NCBI GenBank assembly: GCA_011772495.1
Contig: WVZL01000044.1
Location: forward strand, 1 to 64,000
Reading direction: 5' to 3'
Length of the DNA: 64,000 bases
Origin: Candidatus Aminicenantota bacterium
GTDB lineage: Bacteria; Acidobacteriota; Aminicenantia; Aminicenantales; Aminicenantaceae
Shown here: piece after piece, positions 1-8,444 of the stretch
Layout of the letters: each line of letters opens with the position of its first letter
Position numbering within the stretch: the stretch's first letter is position 1
Translations under genes and position numbers: made by a program
The notes under the pieces: generated by a model
Databases searched by the model: none
Seen by the model: only the letters and a program-made list of their open reading frames with translations
What the model was told of the DNA's origin: nothing

Positions 1-866
1 AGAGGTCTCATCTCCATCAGCCCCAGGTCATTCCTGACTATAGTCTTCGAGACTTCATCTCTTAGGTCTTTGGCCTGACTCCATTCGATGTTGATCTCAT
101 TGTCTTTCTTAGTAACTTTTTCGACACCGGATATTTGTTTGAGAAGAGGAATGGCTTTTTTTGTGTCTTTGACTTTGATGATGATTCCCTCTTTTTTTCT
201 GAAAGAGGCAGTGAGATCTTCTAAGGAGCCAGAGGCCATGAGTTGGCCTTCATTGATGATCACCACCCCATCGCAGGTTTGAGTGACCTCAGCCAGGATA
301 TGAGTCGAAAGCAGGATCGTGCGTTTTTTCTTCAGTGATTTTATGAGCTGTCGGATTTCGACAATCTGGGCCGGGTCCAGACCGATAGTCGGCTCATCAA
401 GGATGAGTACCTCGGGATCATGGATAAGAGCTTGAGCAATGCCAACTCGTTGCTTAAATCCCCGAGAGATGTTTTTGATGAGTCTTCCTTTTACTGTTTT
501 CAGTCCGCTTATGTCTATGGCTTTCTCTACAGATTTTTTCTTCTCAGCAGCCGGAATTTGCTTGATTTCAGAGGCAAAACTCAGAAAAGAATGAACTGTC
601 ATCTCTGGATACAGAGGCAAATTTTCAGGCAGGTAGCCGATATTTTTTTTCACCTCGTTGGGCTGCTCGAAAACATCAAACCCGGCTACATTCGCTTTTC
701 CTTCGTTAGCAGGAAGGTAGCCGGTCAAGATTCTCATGGTTGTTGTTTTTCCAGCGGCATTAGGGCCCAGAAGTCCCCATATTTTACCCTTATCGACTCT
801 AAAGCTCAGGTCATTCACAGCTACTAAGTCACCATATTTTTTGGTGAGATGCTCGACTTCAATCAT
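1..866 (-). CDS. ABC transporter ATP-binding protein (ABC-2 export type), 3' end beyond the window
   Basis: This is the ATPase of an ABC export system. It starts at the ATG at 864-866 behind a strong Shine-Dalgarno (AGAGGAGG) and stays open to base 1, so the C-terminus is missing. The translated protein shows a Walker A (GPNAAGKTTT, with Ala where Gly is usual), a Q-loop region (GYLPENLPLYPEM), a signature ISRGFKQRVG in place of LSGGQ, a Walker B (VLILDEPTIGLDP) and the H-loop (LLSTHIL). This pattern fits the ABC-2, DrrA/NosF/GldA-like ATPases that pair with a separate permease. The permease is probably the next gene beyond the window edge. Substrate cannot be told. Family call is secure; the subfamily is inferred. 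Confidence 0.9.
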   Translation of the reverse strand, partial: MIEVEHLTKKYGDLVAVNDLSFRVDKGKIWGLLGPNAAGKTTTMRILTGYLPANEGKANVAGFDVFEQPNEVKKNIGYLPENLPLYPEMTVHSFLSFASEIKQIPAAEKKKSVEKAIDISGLKTVKGRLIKNISRGFKQRVGIAQALIHDPEVLILDEPTIGLDPAQIVEIRQLIKSLKKKRTILLSTHILAEVTQTCDGVVIINEGQLMASGSLEDLTASFRKKEGIIIKVKDTKKAIPLLKQISGVEKVTKKDNEINIEWSQAKDLRDEVSKTIVRNDLGLMEMRP

Positions 867-894
867 TTTCTCGATACCTCCTCTGAGTTATTGA

Positions 895-916
895 CTCGAT
901 TTTATAAATAGTCGAG
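895..916. promoter_or_regulatory. Operator-like palindrome upstream of the ABC ATPase
   Basis: Arms CTCGA (895-899) and TCGAG (912-916) flank an AT-rich centre. The site lies about 30 bases upstream of the ATPase start and just before its ribosome binding site. It could be a repressor site. No regulator gene is visible nearby, so this is weak. Confidence 0.25.
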
Positions 917-1042
917 AACAGAATAAAAAGTAAATATTAAATAGTCCGTGATTGTAAGTCAACAACTGAATGAACCGCTTCTTTCTTTTTCTATTTCTGT
1001 ATAACTTGTATTTTTCCTGTTTTGTTTCTTAGGCCAGACTCT

Positions 1043-2980
1043 TTACATTCTTTCTGGGAGGGGGATTCCCAGCAGAGAAAAGGCTTTTCCAAGAACTTCC
1101 TTGATATGGTAGATCGTCAGGATACGAATTTGCTTGAACTGACTGTTTTCTGCGCCCAGGATAGAATAGAGATGATAATAAGCATTAAATTTCTGGCAGA
1201 GGTTGAAGGCGAATTTGGCCAGGTGAGAGAATTCCAGGGAATGGATAGAATGGAGGACCTCTTCTTCGAATTGAGAAGCATAAAGGACCAGATCCCAGAA
1301 GCGAGTTAATTCTTCACCAGATAACATTTCTAGGGGAATCTCACCAGAGGAAATGAGATCTTGAAGATCCTTTTCTCCAAAACTTTCTCTTTCCTCGAGT
1401 TTACGAAAAATACTGTTGAGCCTTACTAGAGTGTACTGAAGGTAAGGTCCTGTCTCTCCCTCGAAATTGAGGGCTTCATCAAAGTCAAAGACGATGATTG
1501 AATTCCGGGCGTATTTGAGCATAAAATAGCGCAAGGCCCCACAGGAGATCTGGCGTGCAATGGAAGTTTTTTGAGATTCAGTAAATTCAGGATTTCTTTT
1601 TTCCACCTCTGCTAAAGCCTTTTCTTCCAACCTGTCCAGCAGGTCATCAGCTTTGATTCCCAGGCCTTTTCTTCCTGAAACTTCAAGAAAGCTCCTCTCT
1701 TTGTCTTCTTCTGAGATTTCAAGGTTCAATTCTTCCAAGCTTTTTTGAGAAAGAGCAACCATTTCATAGGAAAAATGAATAGATTTTGCAGCCTGTTTAA
1801 AATATTTCAGAGATTTTAATCCTTGGACAACGATTTTTTGCAGATAAGCCTGTCTTATGTCGATGACGTTGTAAACTTGGCTTCCCCTCCCAAACTGGGG
1901 AGAATCTTTTTGGGGCGCAGACGCCGTTATCCAGATTGTTTTATCATCCTTTTTGATAAAGGGCTCATAGTAGAAATCTCTGCCCAAAAGACCGAATTTC
2001 CAGAGCTGGTAGGCAATATCTTTTCCGACATAAGTCACTGTCCCATCAGAGCGGACGATGACCTTCTCCTTTTGCCCTTCATCTTCGGTCTCCATGACCC
2101 AGCAGTCTTGGTTGGGACCGCTAGAGGCAAGGTAGACGGCTTTTTGTGCTTTTAACAGCGAAAATGCTTTTTCCCAAAACTTGAGGCCGAGAATATCGCT
2201 TTCGCAGGGGAGAAGATCATAGCTCACCCCAATCCTGTCCATGGTCTGAAGATGAGATTTGAGGATTCGGCGGGAAATATGGTGAGCGAGCTCCACTTCT
2301 GGTTTTTCTCTCTCTTCGATCTTTTTGAGAATTTCAGACCTCCGCTCTTGAGCTTCAGGATTTTTCTCAAAGTAGGCAGCCACTCTTCTGTAGAGGTCCC
2401 AGCAGTAATAATCGAATTTCTCTTTGATTTTCGCGATATCAGATAACTTCTTTTTTTCCATATCCATGAAACCGAAAACTACATCTCCAACCTGAACGCC
2501 GGTATCATCGACATAATTTTGAACTTCAACTTTTTCATCTTTGTATTTTAAACAACGCACCAGCGTGTCTCCCAAGCAGGCATTTCTTAGATGACCGATA
2601 TGAGCTGCCTTGTTGGGGTTGATGTTGGTGTGCTCGACGATGATGTGTTCTTCTTGAGGAGACAAGGATGGGGTATCAAGAGTGAGAAGCTGCTGTGAAA
2701 AGAAGCTTCTTTTATCGAGGAAGAGGTTGATGTATCCAGGGACAGCAACTTCAATCTTTTCGACTCCCTCGAGAGGAGAGATCAATTGCACGATTTCCTG
2801 GGCAACCTTCCTCGGCTCAGCCTTCATTTTTTTGGCCAGTTCGAAGGGAAACGTTAGAGCCAAATCCCCAAACTTAGCCTGCGGGGGATAACCTATTTCT
2901 AAGTCCTCGAGAGAAAGAGAGTGTTTTACCTTTAATTTATCGTGGAGTTTTTTTCTTAGGGAATTTTTGTATCTCAGCAT
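1043..2980 (-). CDS. argS: Arginyl-tRNA synthetase
   Basis: Cytoplasmic class I aminoacyl-tRNA synthetase that charges tRNA-Arg. The 645-residue protein has the ArgS N-terminal additional domain (about 1-90), the catalytic NPNKAAHIGHLRNA stretch with the HIGH motif at 127-130, the VSGRKG segment that takes the place of KMSKS, and a C-terminal DALR anticodon-binding domain ending in LGIPLPERM. The length is at the long side of the family. A TATAAT box on the minus strand (2994-2989) lies only eight bases upstream of the ATG and no Shine-Dalgarno is apparent, so the message may be nearly leaderless. It is divergent from the glycine operon. Confidence 0.97.
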   Translation of the reverse strand: MLRYKNSLRKKLHDKLKVKHSLSLEDLEIGYPPQAKFGDLALTFPFELAKKMKAEPRKVAQEIVQLISPLEGVEKIEVAVPGYINLFLDKRSFFSQQLLTLDTPSLSPQEEHIIVEHTNINPNKAAHIGHLRNACLGDTLVRCLKYKDEKVEVQNYVDDTGVQVGDVVFGFMDMEKKKLSDIAKIKEKFDYYCWDLYRRVAAYFEKNPEAQERRSEILKKIEEREKPEVELAHHISRRILKSHLQTMDRIGVSYDLLPCESDILGLKFWEKAFSLLKAQKAVYLASSGPNQDCWVMETEDEGQKEKVIVRSDGTVTYVGKDIAYQLWKFGLLGRDFYYEPFIKKDDKTIWITASAPQKDSPQFGRGSQVYNVIDIRQAYLQKIVVQGLKSLKYFKQAAKSIHFSYEMVALSQKSLEELNLEISEEDKERSFLEVSGRKGLGIKADDLLDRLEEKALAEVEKRNPEFTESQKTSIARQISCGALRYFMLKYARNSIIVFDFDEALNFEGETGPYLQYTLVRLNSIFRKLEERESFGEKDLQDLISSGEIPLEMLSGEELTRFWDLVLYASQFEEEVLHSIHSLEFSHLAKFAFNLCQKFNAYYHLYSILGAENSQFKQIRILTIYHIKEVLGKAFSLLGIPLPERM

Positions 2981-2988
2981 AGTTTTTA

Positions 2989-2994
2989 ATTATA
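2989..2994 (-). promoter_or_regulatory. Possible -10 box for argS
   Basis: TATAAT reads on the minus strand with its last base eight bases before the argS ATG. A start point about seven bases downstream would fall at or next to the start codon, giving a leaderless or nearly leaderless mRNA. No good -35 hexamer is seen, and the match may be chance in AT-rich DNA. Confidence 0.35.
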
Positions 2995-3093
2995 GCAAAT
3001 TTAATAAAAATTGGGGACGGGTTGTCTATTTCTGTTTTTTCTTGCATCCCTAAAAATTATGTGATAGTAAATTAAACTCAGAGATCTGACATT

Positions 3094-4185
3094 ATGAAAA
3101 GAACGCGACTCAATGCTGCTCATAAAAAGCTCGGGGGAAAGATGATAGAATTTTTCGGCTGGGAGATGCCAGTCGAGTTTACAGGGATAATCGAGGAACA
3201 TTTAGCTGTCCGGGAGCGGGCCGGACTTTTTGATGTCAGCCACATGGGAGAAATCGTTATTTCCGGAAAACAAGCGCTTGATTTGGTTCAGTATTTGACT
3301 CCCAATGATGCTGCTCGTTTAGCTCCTGGCAAAGCGCAGTACTCAGCCTTAACCACTCCTGAAGGCACTTTTGTGGATGACTTGCTGGTTTATTGTTTGG
3401 ATGAGGAAAAATACCTGTTAGTGGTTAATGCCGCCAATTCTAATAAGGATTATGAATGGATCCTAAGCCACCAGGAAGGATTCGATGTCAAAGTCGAGAA
3501 TCGAAGCGATGACTACACTCAGCTTGCCCTTCAAGGTCCCAGGGCTTTGGAAATTCTTAAACCCATGACTGAGATCGATTTGGAAGAGATGAAGTCATTC
3601 AGGTTTGATTGGGGAAAAATATCTGGAGAGGAGGTCCTGGTTTCCAGGACTGGTTACACCGGAGAAGATGGTTTTGAGATCTACACTCTGTCCTCACAAC
3701 CTGAAAAGATCTGGGAGGAGGTTTTAGAGAGAGGAACATCTTATAATCTCCTCCCTGTAGGGCTGGGGGCAAGAGATACTCTGCGCTTAGAAGCTAAACT
3801 CATGCTCTATGGTAATGATATCAACGAGACAACGACTGTCTTGGAAGCAGGTTTGGGATGGCTCGTTAAATTCCAAAAAGGAGATTTCTTAGGAAGAGAG
3901 TTGCTTCTCAAGCAGAAAGAAAAAGGAATAACAAGAAAGCTGGTGGGCTTTGAGCTCGTAGACAAAGGGATAGCGCGTCCTCATCATCACGTTTTTGTGG
4001 AAGGGAATGAAGTCTCAGAAGTGACCTCAGGCACATATTCTCCTTATTTTAAAAAGGCCATCGGTCTGACTTATCTTCCCCTGGATTTCACAGAAATAGG
4101 AACAGAATTTGAGATTGAAATAAGAGACAAAAGAAAGGCCAGAGTTGTTCCTACTCCTTTTTACAAGAGACCAGAAAAAAGTTAA
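3094..4185 (+). CDS. gcvT: Aminomethyltransferase, glycine cleavage T protein
   Basis: T protein of the glycine cleavage system. It takes the aminomethyl group from lipoylated H protein and passes it to tetrahydrofolate, releasing ammonia. The 363 residues match the usual family length. Recognisable are FFGWEMPVEF and RAGLFDVSHMGEI near the N-terminus (folate domain), SRTGYTGEDGFE, the ARDTLRLEA segment, and a C-terminal barrel domain ending in a typical TPFYK. It is the first gene of the plus-strand glycine block. The 113-base gap to argS is the only room for a promoter. I saw no glycine-riboswitch core there. Confidence 0.97.
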   Translation: MKRTRLNAAHKKLGGKMIEFFGWEMPVEFTGIIEEHLAVRERAGLFDVSHMGEIVISGKQALDLVQYLTPNDAARLAPGKAQYSALTTPEGTFVDDLLVYCLDEEKYLLVVNAANSNKDYEWILSHQEGFDVKVENRSDDYTQLALQGPRALEILKPMTEIDLEEMKSFRFDWGKISGEEVLVSRTGYTGEDGFEIYTLSSQPEKIWEEVLERGTSYNLLPVGLGARDTLRLEAKLMLYGNDINETTTVLEAGLGWLVKFQKGDFLGRELLLKQKEKGITRKLVGFELVDKGIARPHHHVFVEGNEVSEVTSGTYSPYFKKAIGLTYLPLDFTEIGTEFEIEIRDKRKARVVPTPFYKRPEKS

Positions 4186-4265
4186 GCTGGCCCGAATTGC
4201 AAATAATACTCGGGTGTGCGAGTTAAGCACTAAAGCGACCTGGTGCACAGAAGAAAAACCTAGTT

Positions 4266-4282
4266 GTTGATTATTAATCAAC
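4266..4282. promoter_or_regulatory. Perfect 17-base palindrome upstream of gcvH
   Basis: GTTGATTA (4266-4273), one central T, then TAATCAAC (4275-4282) form a perfect inverted repeat, 57 bases before the gcvH start. The size and symmetry suit a dimeric repressor or activator site. The 154-base gcvT-gcvH gap is long for one operon, so an internal regulated promoter is plausible. Confidence 0.35.
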
Positions 4283-4339
4283 GACCATTTACTATATATT
4301 TCTTGCTTTCGGCAAGTTTCTAAATTAAGGAGGCAGGAT

Positions 4340-4726
4340 ATGTATCCGGATGATTTTTATTACTCCAAGGACCATGAATGGGCTCAAGTAAAAGATGACA
4401 CAGCGACAGTGGGCATTACTGATTTTGCCCAGAAACAATTGGGAGATGTCGTTTATGTGGAACTGCCCAAAGTGGGGACAACACTAGAATTTCATCAATC
4501 CCTCGGCGTTGTAGAATCCGTCAAAGCCGTCTCTGATATCTACTCTCCTCTCTCGGGCGAGGTCATTGCCGTCAATGAAGAACTCAATGGCTCTCCAGAG
4601 CTTATTAATGAAGATTCCCATGGCAAGGGCTGGATAATCCGACTGAAAATAAAAGACAAGAGTGAGACAGAAAAATTGATGTCAGCCGCAGAATATGAAA
4701 AATTCCTAGAGGGTATTGAAGACTGA
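4340..4726 (+). CDS. gcvH: Glycine cleavage system H protein
   Basis: Small lipoyl-carrier protein that shuttles the methylamine intermediate between the P, T and L proteins. The 128-residue protein shows DHEWAQVKDDTATVGITDFAQ and the lipoylation site ESVKAVSD, with Lys62 as the lipoyl lysine. Length is normal. A strong Shine-Dalgarno (AAGGAGGC) precedes the ATG. No lipoate ligase or lipoyl synthase lies in the window, and neither does the L protein (dihydrolipoamide dehydrogenase), so both must be encoded elsewhere. Confidence 0.97.
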   Translation: MYPDDFYYSKDHEWAQVKDDTATVGITDFAQKQLGDVVYVELPKVGTTLEFHQSLGVVESVKAVSDIYSPLSGEVIAVNEELNGSPELINEDSHGKGWIIRLKIKDKSETEKLMSAAEYEKFLEGIED

Positions 4727-4751
4727 GATTCTAAAAGAAAACAATAGGATC

Positions 4752-6098
4752 ATGAATTACACCTCTCTCAGTGACAAAGATAAGAAAGAGATGATGGCCA
4801 AGATTGGGATCACCTCGGTGGATGAACTTTTTCGCTCCATTCCAGAAGGATTGAGGCTTAAAAAGGTCCTGAATATTCCTGCTTCCTTAAGTGAGCCAGA
4901 ACTTCTTTCTTTCTTTGAGAAAGTCAGAGTTCAGAACAAATGCTCTGATTGCCTTTCTTTCCTAGGAGGGGGAGCCTACAATCATTTCATTCCTTACAGT
5001 GTTGACTATCTAAGCTCAAGGGGAGAGTTCCTGACTCCTTACACACCATATCAGCCCGAGGTCAGCCAGGGAACGCTCCAGATTATTTTTGAATTCCAGA
5101 CCCTGATCTGTCAGCTCACGGGAATGGATATTGCGAACGCTTCGCTGTATGATGGGGCCTCGGCAACTGCAGAGGCTGTGCTTATGGCTCATCGCCTTCA
5201 AGGAAAGCCAAAAGCCTTGATCGCCAAAACTCTTAACCCCCAATACAGAGAAGTTATCGGAACTTATGTCAAAAACATGGCTATTGAAGCCGAGGAAGTT
5301 GGTTATTCATCGAGTGGTGAGATCGATTTTGAAGATTTAAAACAGAAAATTGATGAGGAAACGAGTGTCGTCGTTTGTCAATCGCCTAACTTTATGGGTG
5401 TTATCGAGAACATAAAAAAGATTTCAGAGCTGGCCCACACTCACCATTCACTCTGCACAGCAGTCATAGCAGAACCTGTCTCCCTGGGCATATTAGAAGC
5501 ACCAGGAAAGTTGGGCGCTGATATTGCGGCCGGAGAAGGGCAGTCCTTTGGAATCCCTCTAAGCTTTGGTGGCCCCTACCTTGGTTTTATGGCCTGTAAA
5601 AAGGATTTCATCCGGCAGCTTCCTGGTCGAATCGCAGGACAGACCACTGATGTGGAAGGGCGAAGAGGTTTTGTCCTGACTTTATCCACTAGAGAACAGC
5701 ACATTAGAAGAGAAAAGGCAACTTCCAACATCTGTACGAATCAGGCCTGGTGTGCTTTGAGAGCTACGGTATTCCTGGAATCTTTGGGCCAGGAAGGGAT
5801 GAAGGAACTCGCTTTGCAAAACATACACAAGGCTAATTATGCCCGCGAAAAACTCACTCAGTTAGAAGGAGTCAAAGCCATATTCAGTGGAAGCAGCTTT
5901 AATGAATTCGTCCTGCAACTTCCTAAGGATTTGACCCATATTAATGAATTTCTCGAAAAGAAGAAGATCATTGCTGGCTTGAAGCTCGAAGAATTCTATC
6001 CAGAGCTAAAAAATTGTGCCTTATTCTGTGTGACAGAGATGCATCGAAAGGAAGATATTGACAATCTGGTTAAATCCCTGAATGAGGGATTAGGATAA
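4752..6098 (+). CDS. gcvPA: Glycine dehydrogenase (decarboxylating) subunit 1
   Basis: N-terminal half of the split P protein, which decarboxylates glycine with PLP and loads the aminomethyl group on GcvH. The two-subunit form is usual in anaerobes and thermophiles. I chose the ATG at 4752 because it gives the typical start MNYTSLSDKDKKEM; a TTG at 4716 in the same frame would overlap gcvH and add 12 atypical residues. Family landmarks include FLGGGAYNHFIP, TPYQPEVSQGTLQ, YDGASATAEA and SFGGPYLGF. The PLP lysine is in the partner subunit. The stop lies three bases before the gcvPB start. Confidence 0.95.
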   Translation: MNYTSLSDKDKKEMMAKIGITSVDELFRSIPEGLRLKKVLNIPASLSEPELLSFFEKVRVQNKCSDCLSFLGGGAYNHFIPYSVDYLSSRGEFLTPYTPYQPEVSQGTLQIIFEFQTLICQLTGMDIANASLYDGASATAEAVLMAHRLQGKPKALIAKTLNPQYREVIGTYVKNMAIEAEEVGYSSSGEIDFEDLKQKIDEETSVVVCQSPNFMGVIENIKKISELAHTHHSLCTAVIAEPVSLGILEAPGKLGADIAAGEGQSFGIPLSFGGPYLGFMACKKDFIRQLPGRIAGQTTDVEGRRGFVLTLSTREQHIRREKATSNICTNQAWCALRATVFLESLGQEGMKELALQNIHKANYAREKLTQLEGVKAIFSGSSFNEFVLQLPKDLTHINEFLEKKKIIAGLKLEEFYPELKNCALFCVTEMHRKEDIDNLVKSLNEGLG

Positions 6099-6100
6099 GA

Positions 6101-7570
6101 ATGATACGTGAACCTTTGATTTTTGAGCTGAGCGCCAAGGGAAAAAGAGCTTTTGCTTTTCCCAAGCTAGATGTACCTGCGAATGAAGAGACTATTAAAA
6201 ACCTGGCCACAAGGAAAGAAATTGAAGGCTTTCCCGAGGTCTCAGAAGTAGAAGTCGTCCGCCACTTCACCCGCCTTTCCCAGACTAATCATTGTGTAGA
6301 TATCGGCTTTTATCCTCTAGGCTCCTGCACCATGAAGTACAACCCGAAAATAAACGAAAAAGTAGCATCATCTCCTGAATTTCTCTCAACTCATCCTCTT
6401 GCGCCTCCAGAGTTCGTCCAGGGAAACCTCGAGATTCTCAAGAAAACAGAAGGAATCTTGGCCGAGATAACAGGTATGGAGGCCTTTACTCTACAGCCTT
6501 CGGCAGGAGCGCAGGGAGAGCTGGTAGGCATGATGCTCATCCGGGCCTATCATCAGGAGCAAGGAAATCCGAGAAAATTTGTCCTCATTCCTGATTCAGC
6601 GCACGGGACGAATCCATCGAGTGCTCATATTTGTGGATACCAAGTCAAAGAAATAAAATCCAATGACAAAGGCACTATCGATACTGAAGACCTGGCTCAA
6701 AATATGACAGAGGAAGTGGCCGCCTTGATGGTCACGAACCCCAATACGTTGGGCATTTTCGAGAATGACATAAAAAAGATAACTCAAATCGTTCATGACC
6801 AAGGCGGATTTGTCTATATGGATGGAGCCAACATGAATGCCCTCACCGGAATCTGCCGGCCAGGAGATATGGAGGTTGATGTTATTCATTTGAACCTGCA
6901 CAAGACTTTCTCCACCCCCCATGGCGGCGGAGGCCCAGGAGCCGGGCCAGTAGGAGTGAACCGAAAGCTTGAGCCTTATCTGCCTATTCCTGTCATTGTA
7001 AAAAAAGAAGAGCGATGGTCTCTAGATTTCAACCGGCCTCAAAGTATCGGCAGAGTGAGGAGTTTTTTCGGGAATTTTTTAGTCGTTGTCAAAGCCTTGA
7101 GCTATGTTCTTTCCCTGGGCCCAGAGGGGCTTCAGGAAATTTCAGAGATCGCTGTTTTGAATTCCAATTATATCCGTAAAAGCCTGGAGCAGGATTTCCA
7201 CCTGAAATACCAAACTCCTACCCTCCATGAATGTGTTTTTTCGGATAAATTTCAGCGAGAGCAAGGAATTCAAAACATCGATATAGCCAAAAGACTAATT
7301 GATTTTGGGCTTCATCCTCCGACCATGTCTTTCCCTTTGATTGTTTATGGAGCTTTGATGATCGAACCCACAGAAACAGAAAGCAAGCGAGACTTGGACC
7401 TTTTTATCGAAGCCATGAAACAGATTGCAAAAGAAGCCAAGGAAAAACCAGAGATACTCAAGTCTGCGCCTCATCAATCTTATGTTCGACGACTGGATGA
7501 GACGACTGCTGCCCGAAAGCCTGTCTTAAGATGGGCTGCTCCCCAAAGTCAAGAAGGCAAGAAGGAATAA
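6101..7570 (+). CDS. gcvPB: Glycine dehydrogenase (decarboxylating) subunit 2
   Basis: C-terminal half of the split P protein and carrier of the PLP cofactor. The 489 residues include GSCTMKYNPKIN, LQPSAGAQGEL, DSAHGTNPSSAH, the glycine-rich HGGGGPGAGPVG and the PLP-binding lysine in NLHKTFSTP (Lys268). It follows gcvPA with a two-base gap, so the two subunits are translated together. The C-terminal tail runs up to glyQ, which fits one transcript from gcvT or gcvH to glyS. Confidence 0.97.
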   Translation: MIREPLIFELSAKGKRAFAFPKLDVPANEETIKNLATRKEIEGFPEVSEVEVVRHFTRLSQTNHCVDIGFYPLGSCTMKYNPKINEKVASSPEFLSTHPLAPPEFVQGNLEILKKTEGILAEITGMEAFTLQPSAGAQGELVGMMLIRAYHQEQGNPRKFVLIPDSAHGTNPSSAHICGYQVKEIKSNDKGTIDTEDLAQNMTEEVAALMVTNPNTLGIFENDIKKITQIVHDQGGFVYMDGANMNALTGICRPGDMEVDVIHLNLHKTFSTPHGGGGPGAGPVGVNRKLEPYLPIPVIVKKEERWSLDFNRPQSIGRVRSFFGNFLVVVKALSYVLSLGPEGLQEISEIAVLNSNYIRKSLEQDFHLKYQTPTLHECVFSDKFQREQGIQNIDIAKRLIDFGLHPPTMSFPLIVYGALMIEPTETESKRDLDLFIEAMKQIAKEAKEKPEILKSAPHQSYVRRLDETTAARKPVLRWAAPQSQEGKKE

Positions 7571-7595
7571 TTTCGTTATGTCTGAAGGAAAAGTG

Positions 7596-8444
7596 ATGAG
7601 TGTGCAAAATCTCATCATGAGTCTCCAGGAATTTTGGGCCCAACAGGGCTGCTATCTCGCTCCTTCCTACGACCTTGAAGTGGGTGCGGGAACCATGACT
7701 CCTGATACCTTCTTCAGAGTTCTGGATAGAAGGCCCTGGAAGGTCGCTTATGTCCAGCCGTCACGAAGGCCCACCGACGGGAGATTTGGCGATAATCCTA
7801 ACCGAGTGCAGAAACATTTCCAGTACCAGGTCATCATAAAGCCATCTCCTGCTGACATTCAACAGGTCTACCTCGACAGTTTATCCACTCTAGGCATAAA
7901 CCTCCAAGACCACGATATCCGTTTCGATGAAGACGATTGGGAATCGCCAACGATTGGCGCTTGGGGTGTCGGCTGGCAGGTTTTGTTGGATGGGTTGGAG
8001 ATAACTCAATTCACCTACTTCCAGCAAGCAGGTGGGATTGACCTCTCTCCCACGCCAGTGGAGTTAACCTACGGCCTGGAAAGATTAGAAATGTTTTTAG
8101 AGGAAAAAGATAACATTTATGATTTGAATTGGTCTGAGGATGTCAAATACGGAGATATGCGATTATTGGAAGAGAAGGAGTTTTCGGAGTACAGCTTCAA
8201 CTGGGCGAACAGAAGTACTCTTCAAAAGTCTTTTCGCCTTTATGAAAAAGAAGCTCAAAATCTTATCCAGAAAGATTTGCTGCTCCCAGCATACGATATG
8301 TGCCTCAAATGTTCGCATTTTTTTAACCTCTTAGATTCCAGAGGAGCGATCAGTGTGACCGAGAGAGTTAAATTGATTGCGCAGATCAGAAACCTGGTTA
8401 ATCAGATCGCCTATAAATACACCGCTAGGGAGGTTTCATCCTGA
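7596..8444 (+). CDS. glyQ: Glycyl-tRNA synthetase alpha subunit
   Basis: Catalytic alpha subunit of the bacterial alpha2beta2 glycyl-tRNA synthetase. It shows GCYLAPSYDLEVGAGTM, the class II motif region PSRRPTDGRFGDNPNR, YLDSLSTLGIN, and GWQVLLDGLEITQFTYFQQ. I prefer the ATG at 7596 over the in-frame ATG at 7578: it has AAGGA six bases upstream and gives MSVQNLIMSLQEFW, which matches the family N-terminus. The longer form would add MSEGKV. It lies 25 bases after gcvPB and overlaps the start of glyS. Confidence 0.96.
   Translation: MSVQNLIMSLQEFWAQQGCYLAPSYDLEVGAGTMTPDTFFRVLDRRPWKVAYVQPSRRPTDGRFGDNPNRVQKHFQYQVIIKPSPADIQQVYLDSLSTLGINLQDHDIRFDEDDWESPTIGAWGVGWQVLLDGLEITQFTYFQQAGGIDLSPTPVELTYGLERLEMFLEEKDNIYDLNWSEDVKYGDMRLLEEKEFSEYSFNWANRSTLQKSFRLYEKEAQNLIQKDLLLPAYDMCLKCSHFFNLLDSRGAISVTERVKLIAQIRNLVNQIAYKYTAREVSS

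Noticed and set aside
420-827. Open frame of about 135 codons on the plus strand
   Set aside because: Antisense to the ABC ATPase core, whose Walker A and signature motifs are on the minus strand.
3010-3040. Third copy of the REP-like element near GGGGACGGG...TATTTCTGTTTTTTC
   Set aside because: Only one arm resembles the element, with several mismatches, and no complementary arm follows.
2981-3093. Glycine riboswitch upstream of gcvT
   Set aside because: The gap is only 113 bases and lacks the conserved glycine aptamer cores and hairpins that I would expect.
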